Source: CADEDH01 sp039029735 (GTDB lineage: Bacteria; Actinomycetota; Acidimicrobiia; Acidimicrobiales; SZUA-35). From it: a DNA stretch of 64,000 bases. A program made the position numbers and the translations under genes. How positions within the stretch are numbered: position 1 is the first letter of the stretch; every line of letters begins with the position of its first letter. The DNA lies in contig JBCCFL010000018.1 of assembly GCA_039029735.1 (NCBI GenBank), forward strand, positions 1-64,000, given 5' to 3'. Shown here piece by piece: positions 9,401-16,649 of the stretch. The notes beneath the pieces are model-generated. The model saw nothing but the letters and a program-made list of their open reading frames with translations. It was not told the DNA's origin and did not search any database.

Positions 9401-11947
9401 TGGACGAGCCCGACGGTACGTCTGCGCACTGGTTGGACGTTCCGTGAGGTGACGGCGCTCTACCGATCCGACGCCGGCTTCGACGATCCCGCCCGTCACC
9501 CGACACTGGCAGCCAAGCTCGCTGCCCTCGACGGCATCGACGCTGCAGCGCTCGCCGACGCACCTGTCGTGAGCCTCGACGTGGACGGCTTCGCCACCGC
9601 CCGAGCCGAGGACGGGCAGGACGGCGACACATGGGCCGCGATCGAGGCCGACGTCCTCCCGATGCTGCCGGCTCCGAGCGTGCTGCGCATGTCGGGTTGG
9701 CAGCCCCCTCCGATCGAGGTGGAGTCCGTGCCCGACTCGGCACCGGTCACGGCTCCCGTTGTGGTGACCGAGCCCGAGGGCCCTGATACGAGCACCGATG
9801 CCGACTCGAACGAGCCCGTAGCCGACACCGACGACGTGTTCGGGATCGAGGTCGGACCGGCCAGCGCAACTGACGGCGAGCAGAGCGAGCCCGACGCCAG
9901 CTCGGCCGACACGCCCTCGGACGGCCCTGACAGTGCCGACGACGCCGACAGTTCCGACGCCGACAGCTCCGACGCTGACGGTGCTGACGGTGCTGACGGC
10001 GACACCCAACCTCGCCTCGCCCCCAGCCTGCCTGATGGCCTTCCGATCGACTGGGACCGCCACGGCTCCACCGAGGCCTTCCAGGCCATGGTCGACGCGG
10101 CTGCCGCGCAGGGCGTGACCACCAGCTCCCTCGTCGACTGGACCGTGTGGAACAAGGTCGATCCCATCACCGGGGTGCTCCCCCGCATGTCGGACAGCCC
10201 CGAAGCCGCCCGCACGGCGCGGGGTCAGCGCTACCCCTGGCAGGCCGCGGGTGGGTACGTGGTGCTGCCGTGGATCCCCTCCGTTCAGGCGGCAAACGAC
10301 GACATCGGCACGGCTTACCAGGGCCTCGGAGTCGGCGCCCTGTTCACCACACCGGAGTACGGCCGCACGTGGACTGCGGTGCTCGGGCCTGACCGGGCCA
10401 CGCCGACAGCGGCCGCCTACCCACAAGCCATGATCGAGGAGTACCGACGCTTCGGCGAGGCCACACCGCTGTTCGTCGGGAGCGGATTCGACCACCTCTC
10501 CGGGAGCGCGGTCGGCCTCACTGGGTCGCTGCGAACGGCGCAGCAGATGGGCCATCTCCAGCACCTGGGTGCTGAGTACGTGGATTGGGTGGCCTACCCA
10601 CTGGCGGCCGACCTGGTGCACGACAAGGTGGTCTTCCTGCCCGACGCTGGCACCCCGGTGGCGTGGCCTGCAGACGACCCCGCGTTGCTGGCCCACTACC
10701 TCACGTTCGGGTATGGGCTCGCCGCTGAGATCGACGCCGACAACGACGGCTGGCTCAGCACCGTGGCGGCGTACCAACGGGTGGTGGCGTCGCGAACCTT
10801 TGGTGCCCAGTTGGCATCGATCGAGAACCCTGGCGATGACCTGTCGGTGCTCGAAACGGTGTGGGTCGACCCCGACACCAATTCGCCGACGATGACCATC
10901 ACGGCCAACGCCGACGCCGCCGGCTCGGGCGCCACAGTCGACGTGAGTGGATTCAGCGTGGCCGCCGACGGGTTCCACGCCCAATCACCCGATCGAGCTG
11001 CGATCGCCGGCATCTACGAGGGCCGGTTCAACAACGCCCGATTGGCCGACGGCGTGCACTGGCTCGCCGTCGACCGTGACGACGACGGCATCACGGTGCA
11101 GCATCTGCGGGGACCGGCAACAGACCTTGCCCTCCCACGCCCGCCCAGCTGGGCGGACGAGAGCGACATCACGGTCACTGCGATCGGCCCCGAGGGCCAG
11201 ATCGTGCCGGTGGAGCCGATCGCCGTGCGGGGCAAGACCATTGTGGTGTCGCTAGGCGGCGAGGTGACCGGGTTCGTCGTCGACGAGCTCCGTCTCACCT
11301 ACGGCGTCACCGTCGAGACACCTGGGGACAACGAGCCCACAGACAACGAGCCCACAGACGACGAGCCCACAGACAACGAGCCCACAGACAACGAGCCCAC
11401 AGACGACGAGCCTCCGGCCCCCGGTGCTGAGGCTCCGGCCCAGGAGCCGGAGCCCGAGCCGGAGCCCGATCCGGACGGCTCTGCGCCTGCGGAGGACGAC
11501 GAGGCCTCGTCGGACGCGCCACTCGCCGACGGCTCGTCGAGCTCCGACCCCGACTCCGACTCAGCTCCGGAGCCCGGCGCCACCGACGCCGAGCCAGTCG
11601 ACGACGGGGTGGACAACGGGTCGATCGCCGAACCGGCACCGGACCCAGCGCCCTCACCAGAACTTGATACCGATACCGACGCCGGTACGGGACCTGCCGC
11701 TGAGCCCGAGCCTGAAGGCTCCGCCGACCCAGGCCCTGATCCTGGCCCCGAGACAGAAGGCGACGCTGGGGCCGAGCAGGACCTCCCAGCCCCTCCTGGC
11801 GCTGACATCGCCCCAGGAGAAGACCAGACCGACTCCGATCCGACCGCCGAGCCAGACGCTCCGGCGACCGACACCCCCGCACCCGACGCGGAACCTCCCG
11901 CTTCGGACGACACCGCCGCACCGAGCGAGCCCACCGCCGCGAGCTGA
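6491..11947 (+). CDS. Giant acidic secreted lipoprotein with glycoside-hydrolase-like domains interrupted by low-complexity inserts
   Basis: This 1818-aa protein begins with an Arg-rich signal sequence and a possible lipobox VTTSC (Cys34), so it is probably exported and lipid-anchored. Order of parts: a beta-jelly-roll-like domain (about 93-137) broken by an acidic Asp/Glu/Ser insert (about 138-353) and resumed at 354-482; a second jelly-roll-like domain (483-639); an FN3-like domain (640-735); a large beta-sandwich region (736-1056); a TIM-barrel-like region starting VLRMSGWQPPP near 1060, interrupted by a second acidic insert (about 1086-1176) and resumed at LPIDWDRHGSTEAFQAMVDAA; C-terminal beta segments; and an acidic Pro/Glu/Asp tail (1611-1818). 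The sandwich-plus-barrel layout resembles DUF6259 and related GH-like proteins from memory. Catalytic acids could not be identified. GAGG at 6479-6482 supports the start. A second acidic repeat protein follows 92 bp downstream. Confidence 0.7.
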   Translation: MSLLRRARFRHTFHIATPRWATLFAVLALVTTSCELDVTALPSDGEAEETAYEIDLTIDDQTLSEVAAIPDDLRTLIEAMPVERYDGPTNTFVLDDFESRTWVDANDPEQQRATVSIERTRQTQGDGALRVQVPLVAPVDPIEEPDPSDGDDDEPSTEEDVTDADESTADEDDATSDEQGPASDDTDSDEQGPASDDTDSDEQGPASDDTDSEGEDESAEDDDSPAADEDGADEDNGAALDTLDAPDAGATADEPDPDTAEDAPGSEELNTEANDPAPAEDDGSEPDTTPTDSAGDDAAGNETDEGEGDENDETNTEVETDAGDDSDTGHTDAGDDAAGNEGEDDEPETTEPLPAVAFVSTSGPLPTPEDWSDHRIVTLDVHLEDDPAGPPALVLELTNSAGVSAQVPMLPGREIGPGRNDAVIFPLAGHGDEIEPIDPEVLADVEKVSVGLLDYHDRQAAGAATLGTLRLHLDALRLDGAELWDAFEGPGLAWAPSTSGTEAAGVSGTVTAGGSAGALTFSWGRLGFDERPGMGTNRVWTLPDEGDWSQYTEITAVAQSTLAELPLTWRLHTADGSSVDVDATIEEADAWTDVVWSLPAAELAAANVVALQLLADAPHDPSGDGGTVHVDDLRIVRTHRAPLEVTARTDGDDVAITWAQPVDEAVTRVAVFASADGFPTSAETGELVCVRSGVESAGSCRHLGAGDSEWFYTAAGIAPDAAHLIDGASQAQPGAEVIEFSPPGAEYRAGFDPDNGGLLFIEDLESGERVVDALNGQSLWEIVFDDERTLPVLASESFSATSTTHSFTFDPLTDELTWTLDDGDHQLTMMVELLALAADGFDMRAELTNDTGLDIRSVSFPHEVEFPAAAVNEVLLPLHEGVALQQPFFTAGRSTSVSRPDLFADLVALDSATGQLGVYLVQDSTFHAGLLPDRDADLPALQPATITAVGHDGSASIGIATDAAVGTGHTWTSPTVRLRTGWTFREVTALYRSDAGFDDPARHPTLAAKLAALDGIDAAALADAPVVSLDVDGFATARAEDGQDGDTWAAIEADVLPMLPAPSVLRMSGWQPPPIEVESVPDSAPVTAPVVVTEPEGPDTSTDADSNEPVADTDDVFGIEVGPASATDGEQSEPDASSADTPSDGPDSADDADSSDADSSDADGADGADGDTQPRLAPSLPDGLPIDWDRHGSTEAFQAMVDAAAAQGVTTSSLVDWTVWNKVDPITGVLPRMSDSPEAARTARGQRYPWQAAGGYVVLPWIPSVQAANDDIGTAYQGLGVGALFTTPEYGRTWTAVLGPDRATPTAAAYPQAMIEEYRRFGEATPLFVGSGFDHLSGSAVGLTGSLRTAQQMGHLQHLGAEYVDWVAYPLAADLVHDKVVFLPDAGTPVAWPADDPALLAHYLTFGYGLAAEIDADNDGWLSTVAAYQRVVASRTFGAQLASIENPGDDLSVLETVWVDPDTNSPTMTITANADAAGSGATVDVSGFSVAADGFHAQSPDRAAIAGIYEGRFNNARLADGVHWLAVDRDDDGITVQHLRGPATDLALPRPPSWADESDITVTAIGPEGQIVPVEPIAVRGKTIVVSLGGEVTGFVVDELRLTYGVTVETPGDNEPTDNEPTDDEPTDNEPTDNEPTDDEPPAPGAEAPAQEPEPEPEPDPDGSAPAEDDEASSDAPLADGSSSSDPDSDSAPEPGATDAEPVDDGVDNGSIAEPAPDPAPSPELDTDTDAGTGPAAEPEPEGSADPGPDPGPETEGDAGAEQDLPAPPGADIAPGEDQTDSDPTAEPDAPATDTPAPDAEPPASDDTAAPSEPTAAS
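7019..7126 (+). repeat. In-frame tandem repeat, 3 x 36 bp
   Basis: Three nearly identical 36-bp units (7019-7054, 7055-7090, 7091-7126) each encode DEQGPASDDTDS within the first acidic insert. Unit two differs by GAT for GAC at its first codon. Length change by slippage would keep the frame. Confidence 0.9.
11327..11416 (+). repeat. In-frame tandem repeat, 6 x 15 bp (2 x 45 bp)
   Basis: Six 15-bp units encode DNEPT, DNEPT, DDEPT, then the same three again, with the last unit diverging at its final codon. The higher-order period of 45 bp suggests a recent duplication of a three-unit block. It begins the disordered C-terminal tail. Confidence 0.85.
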
Positions 11948-12039
11948 ACCTCCCTGGTTCTCGACGCGCCGGAAGGCCTACTTCGTCGTGCCCCGACCCC
12001 CAAACCCCGGTTCACCACCAACCCACCTGGAGGCAGACC

Positions 12040-14109
12040 ATGAAACAACAACCCAGTTCAACCCTCAGCCCGTGGCGTGTGCTCGCCCGGTGCGCCATCG
12101 CAGCTGCGGCCGTCGTGCTTGCGCTCGCGCTGTTCCCAGCCACGTCGTCGGCCCAGACCGACGGCGCCGAGGCCCCCGACGACGTCGACACCGACTCGAC
12201 TGACATGCCTGAGTCGACCGGCATCGATGGCGACGTCGAGCCGGCTGACATGCCGCCCACCGAAGGGACCGACGAATCCGACGTCGTCGAGGCCGACGAC
12301 ACGGGCCCTCCCCCGTTGCCTGGGGGCGGGGATCCGGAGCCGCCCATCGACGACATGCCCGACGCTGACATGCCGGCGGACGACGCCCCCGGCCCGGACA
12401 TGCCCGACACTGAGATGCCGATGGAGGACATGCCCGACGCCGACATGCCGGTCGACGACATGCCCGATGCCGACATGCCCATGGAGGACATGCCCGACGC
12501 TGACATGCCGGCGGACGACGCCCCCGACCCGGACATGCCCGACGCCGAGATGCCCATGGAGGACATGCCCGACGGCCACGAACACGGTGCGATGATCGCC
12601 GTCACGGGCGACAAGATCGCCGCCGGCTACGACGGCTGGCTCATGTGGGAAGACGGCACCAAGCAGTGGGTGTCGCCTCGATGCCGGGCTCGGCTCGAGC
12701 TGGGCGGCGTGCCCGCCATGGTCAAGTCGTGGACTGAGATCCTCGCCACGCCGACGAGCCCCACGCTGTTGTGCGACGACGTCGTCGCCGCCCTCGGTGT
12801 TGAGGCCATGGTCGCCGGCGAGGACGATGCCGCCCGGATCATCATCACCAGTGACAAGTTCGCTCCCGGCCGCGACGGCTGGTTCCACTTCTCTGACGAC
12901 TCCAAGCAATGGGTGTCGCCGAGCTGCCGGTCGCAGCTGGAGTCCCTCGGCGTGCCCGTCGTCGTGGTTCCCTGGCAGGAAGTGCTCGGCACGCCCGATG
13001 CCGCCTATCTCCCCTGCGACGTGATCGCCTCGATGATCGAGGCCCCCGCCGACGAGGGCGACATGCCACCCGACGAAGGTGACATGCCGGACGACGAGGA
13101 CATGCCAGCCGACGAAGACATGCCAGCCGACGAAGACATGCCAGCCGACGAAGACATCCTCGACGAGGCACCCGCCGACGACGAAGACGCCACCGACGGC
13201 GACGACGACATGCCCACCGACGGCGACATGCCCGCCGACGAAGACATGCCAGCCGACGAAGACATCCTCGACGAGGCACCCGCCGACGACGAAGACGCCA
13301 CCGACGGCGACGACGACATGCCAGCCGACGACGAGATGCCCGCCGACGACGAAGACGACATGCCGACCGACGGCGAAATGCCCGCCGACGAGGACATCCT
13401 CGACGAGGCACCCGCCGACGACGAAGACGGCATGCCGACCGACGGCGAAATGCCCGCCGACGACGAAATGCCAGCCGACGACGAAATGCCGGACGACGGC
13501 GAAATGCCGGACGACGGCGAAATGCCCGCCGACGAGGACATCCTCGACGAGGCACCCGCCGACGAGATGCCCGCCGACGACGAAGACGGCATGCCGACCG
13601 ACGAGACGCCAGCGGACGGCGAGATGCCCGCCAACGACGACGACATGCCAGCCGACGAAGACGTCACCGACGTGGACGACGGCATGGTCGACGACGCCGA
13701 CATGCCGACCGACGACATGCCCGCCAACGACGGCGACATGCCCGCCGACGGCGACATGCCCACCGACGGCGACGACGAGATGCCCGCCAACGAGGAACCG
13801 ACAGTGGCCGAGCCGATCTCGGTGGAGATCACCGGGGGCGGCTTCGGGGTGAACGCCTACGAATGCGCGAGCACGGCCTGCGCCATGGCTGAGGGCTATG
13901 ACGAGGCTCAAGCCGTCGAGGTGATGTGCGCCAGCATCGGAGGCCCCTACGTCAGCCCAATCGGCCTCTTCGGCGACATGTGGCTCATGAGCGTGGACGG
14001 GGCCTGGATCCCGGCCGAGTGGACCCAGCCGGTCGACGGAGGCATGGACGTCCCCATGTGCGAGACCGAGGACACTGATCCGCCGTCGATCCCGGAGGTC
14101 GTGGTCTAG
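12040..14109 (+). CDS. Secreted Asp/Met/Pro repeat protein with twin KQWVSP domains
   Basis: The 689-residue product has a classic signal peptide (residues 1 to about 38, hydrophobic AAAAVVLALALFPATSSA, cleavage near SAQ-TD) and should be exported. It contains an acidic Met-Pro repeat region (about 50-180, DMPDADMP-type), two copies of a roughly 70-aa domain (about 183-254 and 261-337), a long second repeat region (about 340-590, MPADEDMPADE-type), and a C-terminal Cys-containing domain (about 591-679). The twin domains share the pattern T(G/S)DK, then DGW, KQWVSP, CR, a GVP strand, W-E-(I/V)L-TP and a closing CD. Each has two cysteines that could form a disulfide. I recognise no named family for them. 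GGAGG about 9 nt before ATG 12040 supports the start. It follows the giant acidic lipoprotein in the same direction and ends before two strong hairpins. Confidence 0.75.
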   Translation: MKQQPSSTLSPWRVLARCAIAAAAVVLALALFPATSSAQTDGAEAPDDVDTDSTDMPESTGIDGDVEPADMPPTEGTDESDVVEADDTGPPPLPGGGDPEPPIDDMPDADMPADDAPGPDMPDTEMPMEDMPDADMPVDDMPDADMPMEDMPDADMPADDAPDPDMPDAEMPMEDMPDGHEHGAMIAVTGDKIAAGYDGWLMWEDGTKQWVSPRCRARLELGGVPAMVKSWTEILATPTSPTLLCDDVVAALGVEAMVAGEDDAARIIITSDKFAPGRDGWFHFSDDSKQWVSPSCRSQLESLGVPVVVVPWQEVLGTPDAAYLPCDVIASMIEAPADEGDMPPDEGDMPDDEDMPADEDMPADEDMPADEDILDEAPADDEDATDGDDDMPTDGDMPADEDMPADEDILDEAPADDEDATDGDDDMPADDEMPADDEDDMPTDGEMPADEDILDEAPADDEDGMPTDGEMPADDEMPADDEMPDDGEMPDDGEMPADEDILDEAPADEMPADDEDGMPTDETPADGEMPANDDDMPADEDVTDVDDGMVDDADMPTDDMPANDGDMPADGDMPTDGDDEMPANEEPTVAEPISVEITGGGFGVNAYECASTACAMAEGYDEAQAVEVMCASIGGPYVSPIGLFGDMWLMSVDGAWIPAEWTQPVDGGMDVPMCETEDTDPPSIPEVVV
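12352..12576 (+). repeat. In-frame repeat with 135-bp period, about 1.7 copies
   Basis: The segment starting at 12352 recurs at 12487, nearly base for base for about 89 bp. It encodes 45-aa blocks of DMPDADMPADDAP type. Confidence 0.75.
13141..13356 (+). repeat. In-frame tandem repeat, 2 x 108 bp
   Basis: Two 108-bp units (13141-13248 and 13249-13356) encode 36-aa blocks containing EDILDEAPADDEDATDGDDDMP. The DILDEAPAD core appears twice more downstream, near 13395 and 13535, in diverged contexts. Confidence 0.8.
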
Positions 14110-14123
14110 ACCACAGCCGGGAG

Positions 14124-14149
14124 GACGGCCGACAACGGCGTCGGCCGTC
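14124..14149 (+). terminator. Hairpin downstream of the acidic repeat gene
   Basis: GACGGCCGAC (14124-14133) pairs perfectly with GTCGGCCGTC (14140-14149) around a 6-nt loop. No T-run follows, so it would be a hairpin-only terminator or an mRNA-end stabiliser. Confidence 0.55.
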
Positions 14150-14166
14150 TCGACGATGGCACCGCA

Positions 14167-14206
14167 CCGCCGCTGCAGGAGGTAGGTCCCCCTCCTGCAG
14201 CGGCGG
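14167..14206 (+). terminator. Very strong hairpin, perfect 16-bp stem
   Basis: CCGCCGCTGCAGGAGG (14167-14182) pairs without mismatch with 14191-14206 around an 8-nt loop. It lies 18 nt after the first hairpin and 78 nt before the helicase start. No T-run follows. It probably insulates the repeat genes from the helicase gene. Confidence 0.6.
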
Positions 14207-14284
14207 GCTCGCGCCCCGAATCACCCCTCCCGCAGGTCATCTGGCAGGAATCGGTCACTCGGGTAGCTGAGCACCCCGAGGTCG

Positions 14285-16003
14285 ATGCACACTCGATCGT
14301 TCATGTCTCGACCTGGTTCCCTCGCTCGTTCCGCCCCGTCGGGCGGGGCTCGCCCGTCTGCTCGACGATCGGCGACCACACTGCGGCTCCGGCCGTGGCA
14401 GAGGGCCGCACTCGACGCCTACGAGAGCTCGGACAGAACCGACTTCCTGGCGGTGGCCACGCCTGGAGCGGGAAAAACCACGTTCGCGCTCACCACCGCC
14501 CGCCTCACGCTCCCGAAGCTGAACCGGCGCCTCGTGGTAGTAGCACCCACTCGCCACCTCAAAACCCAGTGGGCGGAAGCGGCCGAGCGATTCGGGCTCC
14601 ACCTGGATGCCGATTGGGCCCCCGGCCAGCCCCTGCCCGCTGATCTGCACGGAGTGGTCACCACATACCAGCAGGTGGCCACGGCGGCCGATGCGCTACG
14701 AACCGTGGTGGATGGCGGCATGGTGATCCTGGACGAGGTGCACCACGCTGGTGCCGAACTGGCCTGGGGGGAAGGGGTGAGCACGGCCTTCGAGCCTGCG
14801 GTCCGCCGACTCGCCCTGTCGGGCACGCCGTTCCGGAGCGACACCGCTGCGATCCCGTTCCTCCGCTACGTCGGCGAACAGGTCGTCCCCGACATCGAGT
14901 ACGGCTACGGCGAGGCCCTGGCCGACGGCGGCGTGGTGCGCCCGGTGTACTTCCCCCGGTTCGGCGGCCACATGGAGTGGACCGCTCCCGATGGGGCCAC
15001 GTTGGCCGCCACGTTCGACGATCCGCTGCCCCGGTCCCTGGCCAACCAACGGCTCCGGGCCGCTCTCAGCCTCGACGGGGAATGGCTGCCCACGGTGCTC
15101 AGCCACGCTCACCGCCAACTCGGCCAGATCCGAGAGCGGCAGCCCGATGCTGGCGGCCTCGTGATCGCCAGCGATCAGGACCACGCGCAGGCCATCGCCC
15201 GCCTTCTCCGTGACCGCTTCCGAGTGATCGCCACTGTCGCAGTGAGCGAGGACTCCGACGCGTCCAACAAGATCGATCGGTTCGCCAACGGGGTCGACCC
15301 GTGGATCGTGGCCGTGCGCATGGTGTCGGAAGGGGTCGACATCCCCCGGCTGAGGGTCGGGGTACACGCAACGACCACCACCACGGAGCTCTTCTTCCGC
15401 CAGGCGGTCGGCCGCATCGTCCGCTATACCGGCGGCCGGGCTCGGGCCTACATGTACGTGCCCGACGACCCTCGGCTGCGTCACTACGCCAACACCATCG
15501 CCGAGTCGCGGCGGCACCGCCTCAAGCACCACGCAGAGACCGAGGCGGAGCGGGCCGAGGCGGCCGATCGTGACATGGAGGCCGACCAGCTGTCGCTCTT
15601 CGCCGTGCACTCGTCAACGGCGACAGCGGAGCCCACCGAGGTCGACGAGCTGTTCGCCCAGGTCGACGAGCCAAGCGTGCCGGAGCCGCCGCCAGGCAGC
15701 GACGCCGACCCATCGCTGGTCATCGACCTCGACGCGCTCCCTCCCGTCGGCCCCGACGACGGGCGAGGCGACCGGGGCGGCCGGGCCGAGCGGGAACGTC
15801 AGCGCAGCATCAACAACAATCTGGTGCGTGAACTGGCCACTCTCACCGGCCAGAGCCACGCCCAGGTGAACGCTGAGCTCAACAAGCAGTCGGGCGTCAC
15901 GCGGGTGGCCCAAGCCACGGTGTCGGAGCTGGAACGCCGCGCTCGGATCGCCAACCAGTGGCTCGACCGCGAACATCGGCGCCGGCCCGGGTCGGCCCGC
16001 TGA
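14285..16003 (+). CDS. Superfamily 2 DEAD/DEAH-box helicase
   Basis: This 572-residue ATPase has the SF2 core in order: Q-like LRPWQRAALDAY, Walker A ATPGAGKTTFA (about 59-69), motif Ia VVVAPTRHLKTQW, DEVH Walker B (MVILDEVHHAG), motif III LSGTPFRSD, and in the second RecA domain MVSEGVDIPRLRVGVHA and motif VI RQAVGRIVR. The arrangement resembles UvrB/SSL2-type restriction or repair helicases; the substrate is unknown. After residue 435 comes an acidic Glu/Pro-rich linker and then a helical C-terminal domain (about 500-572, NNNLVRELATLTGQSHAQVN). No nuclease or methylase gene is adjacent, so a restriction role has no support here. ATG 14285 has a weak GAG upstream; ATG 14303 is an alternative. 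It converges with soxG with 10 bp between them. Confidence 0.85.
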   Translation: MHTRSFMSRPGSLARSAPSGGARPSARRSATTLRLRPWQRAALDAYESSDRTDFLAVATPGAGKTTFALTTARLTLPKLNRRLVVVAPTRHLKTQWAEAAERFGLHLDADWAPGQPLPADLHGVVTTYQQVATAADALRTVVDGGMVILDEVHHAGAELAWGEGVSTAFEPAVRRLALSGTPFRSDTAAIPFLRYVGEQVVPDIEYGYGEALADGGVVRPVYFPRFGGHMEWTAPDGATLAATFDDPLPRSLANQRLRAALSLDGEWLPTVLSHAHRQLGQIRERQPDAGGLVIASDQDHAQAIARLLRDRFRVIATVAVSEDSDASNKIDRFANGVDPWIVAVRMVSEGVDIPRLRVGVHATTTTTELFFRQAVGRIVRYTGGRARAYMYVPDDPRLRHYANTIAESRRHRLKHHAETEAERAEAADRDMEADQLSLFAVHSSTATAEPTEVDELFAQVDEPSVPEPPPGSDADPSLVIDLDALPPVGPDDGRGDRGGRAERERQRSINNNLVRELATLTGQSHAQVNAELNKQSGVTRVAQATVSELERRARIANQWLDREHRRRPGSAR

Positions 16004-16013
16004 GAGCGAGGCG

Positions 16014-16649
16014 TCAGCCGGTGACGAACTCGGTGGTGGCGTCGGCCAACGCGTCGAACAGGTACTGGCCGTAGGAGCGATCGGTCATCAGGAAGTACAC
16101 GGCGCTGCCGTTGCGGTCACGCCGGATCACGTCGCACGTCACCTTCGCAACCGACGCCGAGAGCACAGCGCCGTCAGGCGTCATCCGGTCGCTCCAGTCC
16201 ACGCTGCACACCTTCTCGAGCGTGCGGGCGGCCTCGGGCCCAGCCACCTCCACCAGGGCGCGGGCGTGCGTGATGTCGACGAAGTACCCGTCGGCCTGTT
16301 CGAGCACGTCGGCCACCGACGGGTTATCGCCGATCACGGTCCACTCCTGTGGTCGGGTGCCACACACCAGAGCATCGCCTCGTACCTCGCTGCTCCCGAA
16401 GAAGGGACCGAGCGGCGTTCCGCTCGTGGCGGTGACCCGCACCAGCACCTTCGTGAGATGGCTCAGGTCCCCGAGCATCACACCCGATCCATCGGGCGGC
16501 GCAGTGGAGACGTCAACGATCGGGCTGGCGAACGCCGGCGGGGTGCGAGCCGGCCGCGACTGCAGTGGCGGCATCGGCGGGCCACCACCGTTGGTCGATC
16601 CGTTCTCGGACCCGTTGCCGACCGGAATCGGCGGATCGATCTCAGACAC
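16014..16649 (-). CDS. soxG: Sarcosine oxidase gamma subunit
   Basis: The 211-residue product is the small gamma subunit of heterotetrameric sarcosine oxidase, which oxidises sarcosine to glycine, H2O2 and, with tetrahydrofolate, 5,10-methylene-THF. The C-terminal part (VLVRVTATSGTPLGPFFGSSEVRG, then DITHARALVEVAGPEAARTLEKVCSVDWS) matches the family, which is related to the aminomethyltransferase fold. The first 50 residues are a Gly/Pro/Ser/Asn-rich tail of low complexity, longer than I expect for this subunit. It starts with GTG 16649, overlapping the soxA stop by 8 bp, so translation is probably coupled. It is the last gene of the soxBDAG operon. Confidence 0.88.
   Translation of the reverse strand: MSEIDPPIPVGNGSENGSTNGGGPPMPPLQSRPARTPPAFASPIVDVSTAPPDGSGVMLGDLSHLTKVLVRVTATSGTPLGPFFGSSEVRGDALVCGTRPQEWTVIGDNPSVADVLEQADGYFVDITHARALVEVAGPEAARTLEKVCSVDWSDRMTPDGAVLSASVAKVTCDVIRRDRNGSAVYFLMTDRSYGQYLFDALADATTEFVTG

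Noticed and set aside
9350..10984. A 544-codon minus-strand frame
   Set aside because: It is a frame shadow of the giant lipoprotein, rich in Arg/Gly/Val/His, with no recognisable motif.
13141..13356. CRISPR-like appearance of regularly spaced repeats
   Set aside because: Repeats and spacers are all in frame and encode the same acidic protein; the units are contiguous, not separated by unique spacers, and no cas genes are nearby.
12058..13911. A 617-codon minus-strand frame with HV/GGH repeats
   Set aside because: It is the antisense shadow of the Met-Pro-Asp repeat protein; the plus strand has a signal peptide, a ribosome-binding site and conserved twin domains.
14285..16003. Helicase as part of a restriction or defence island
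   Set aside because: No methylase, nuclease, integrase or other defence gene is adjacent; neighbours are a repeat protein and sox genes.
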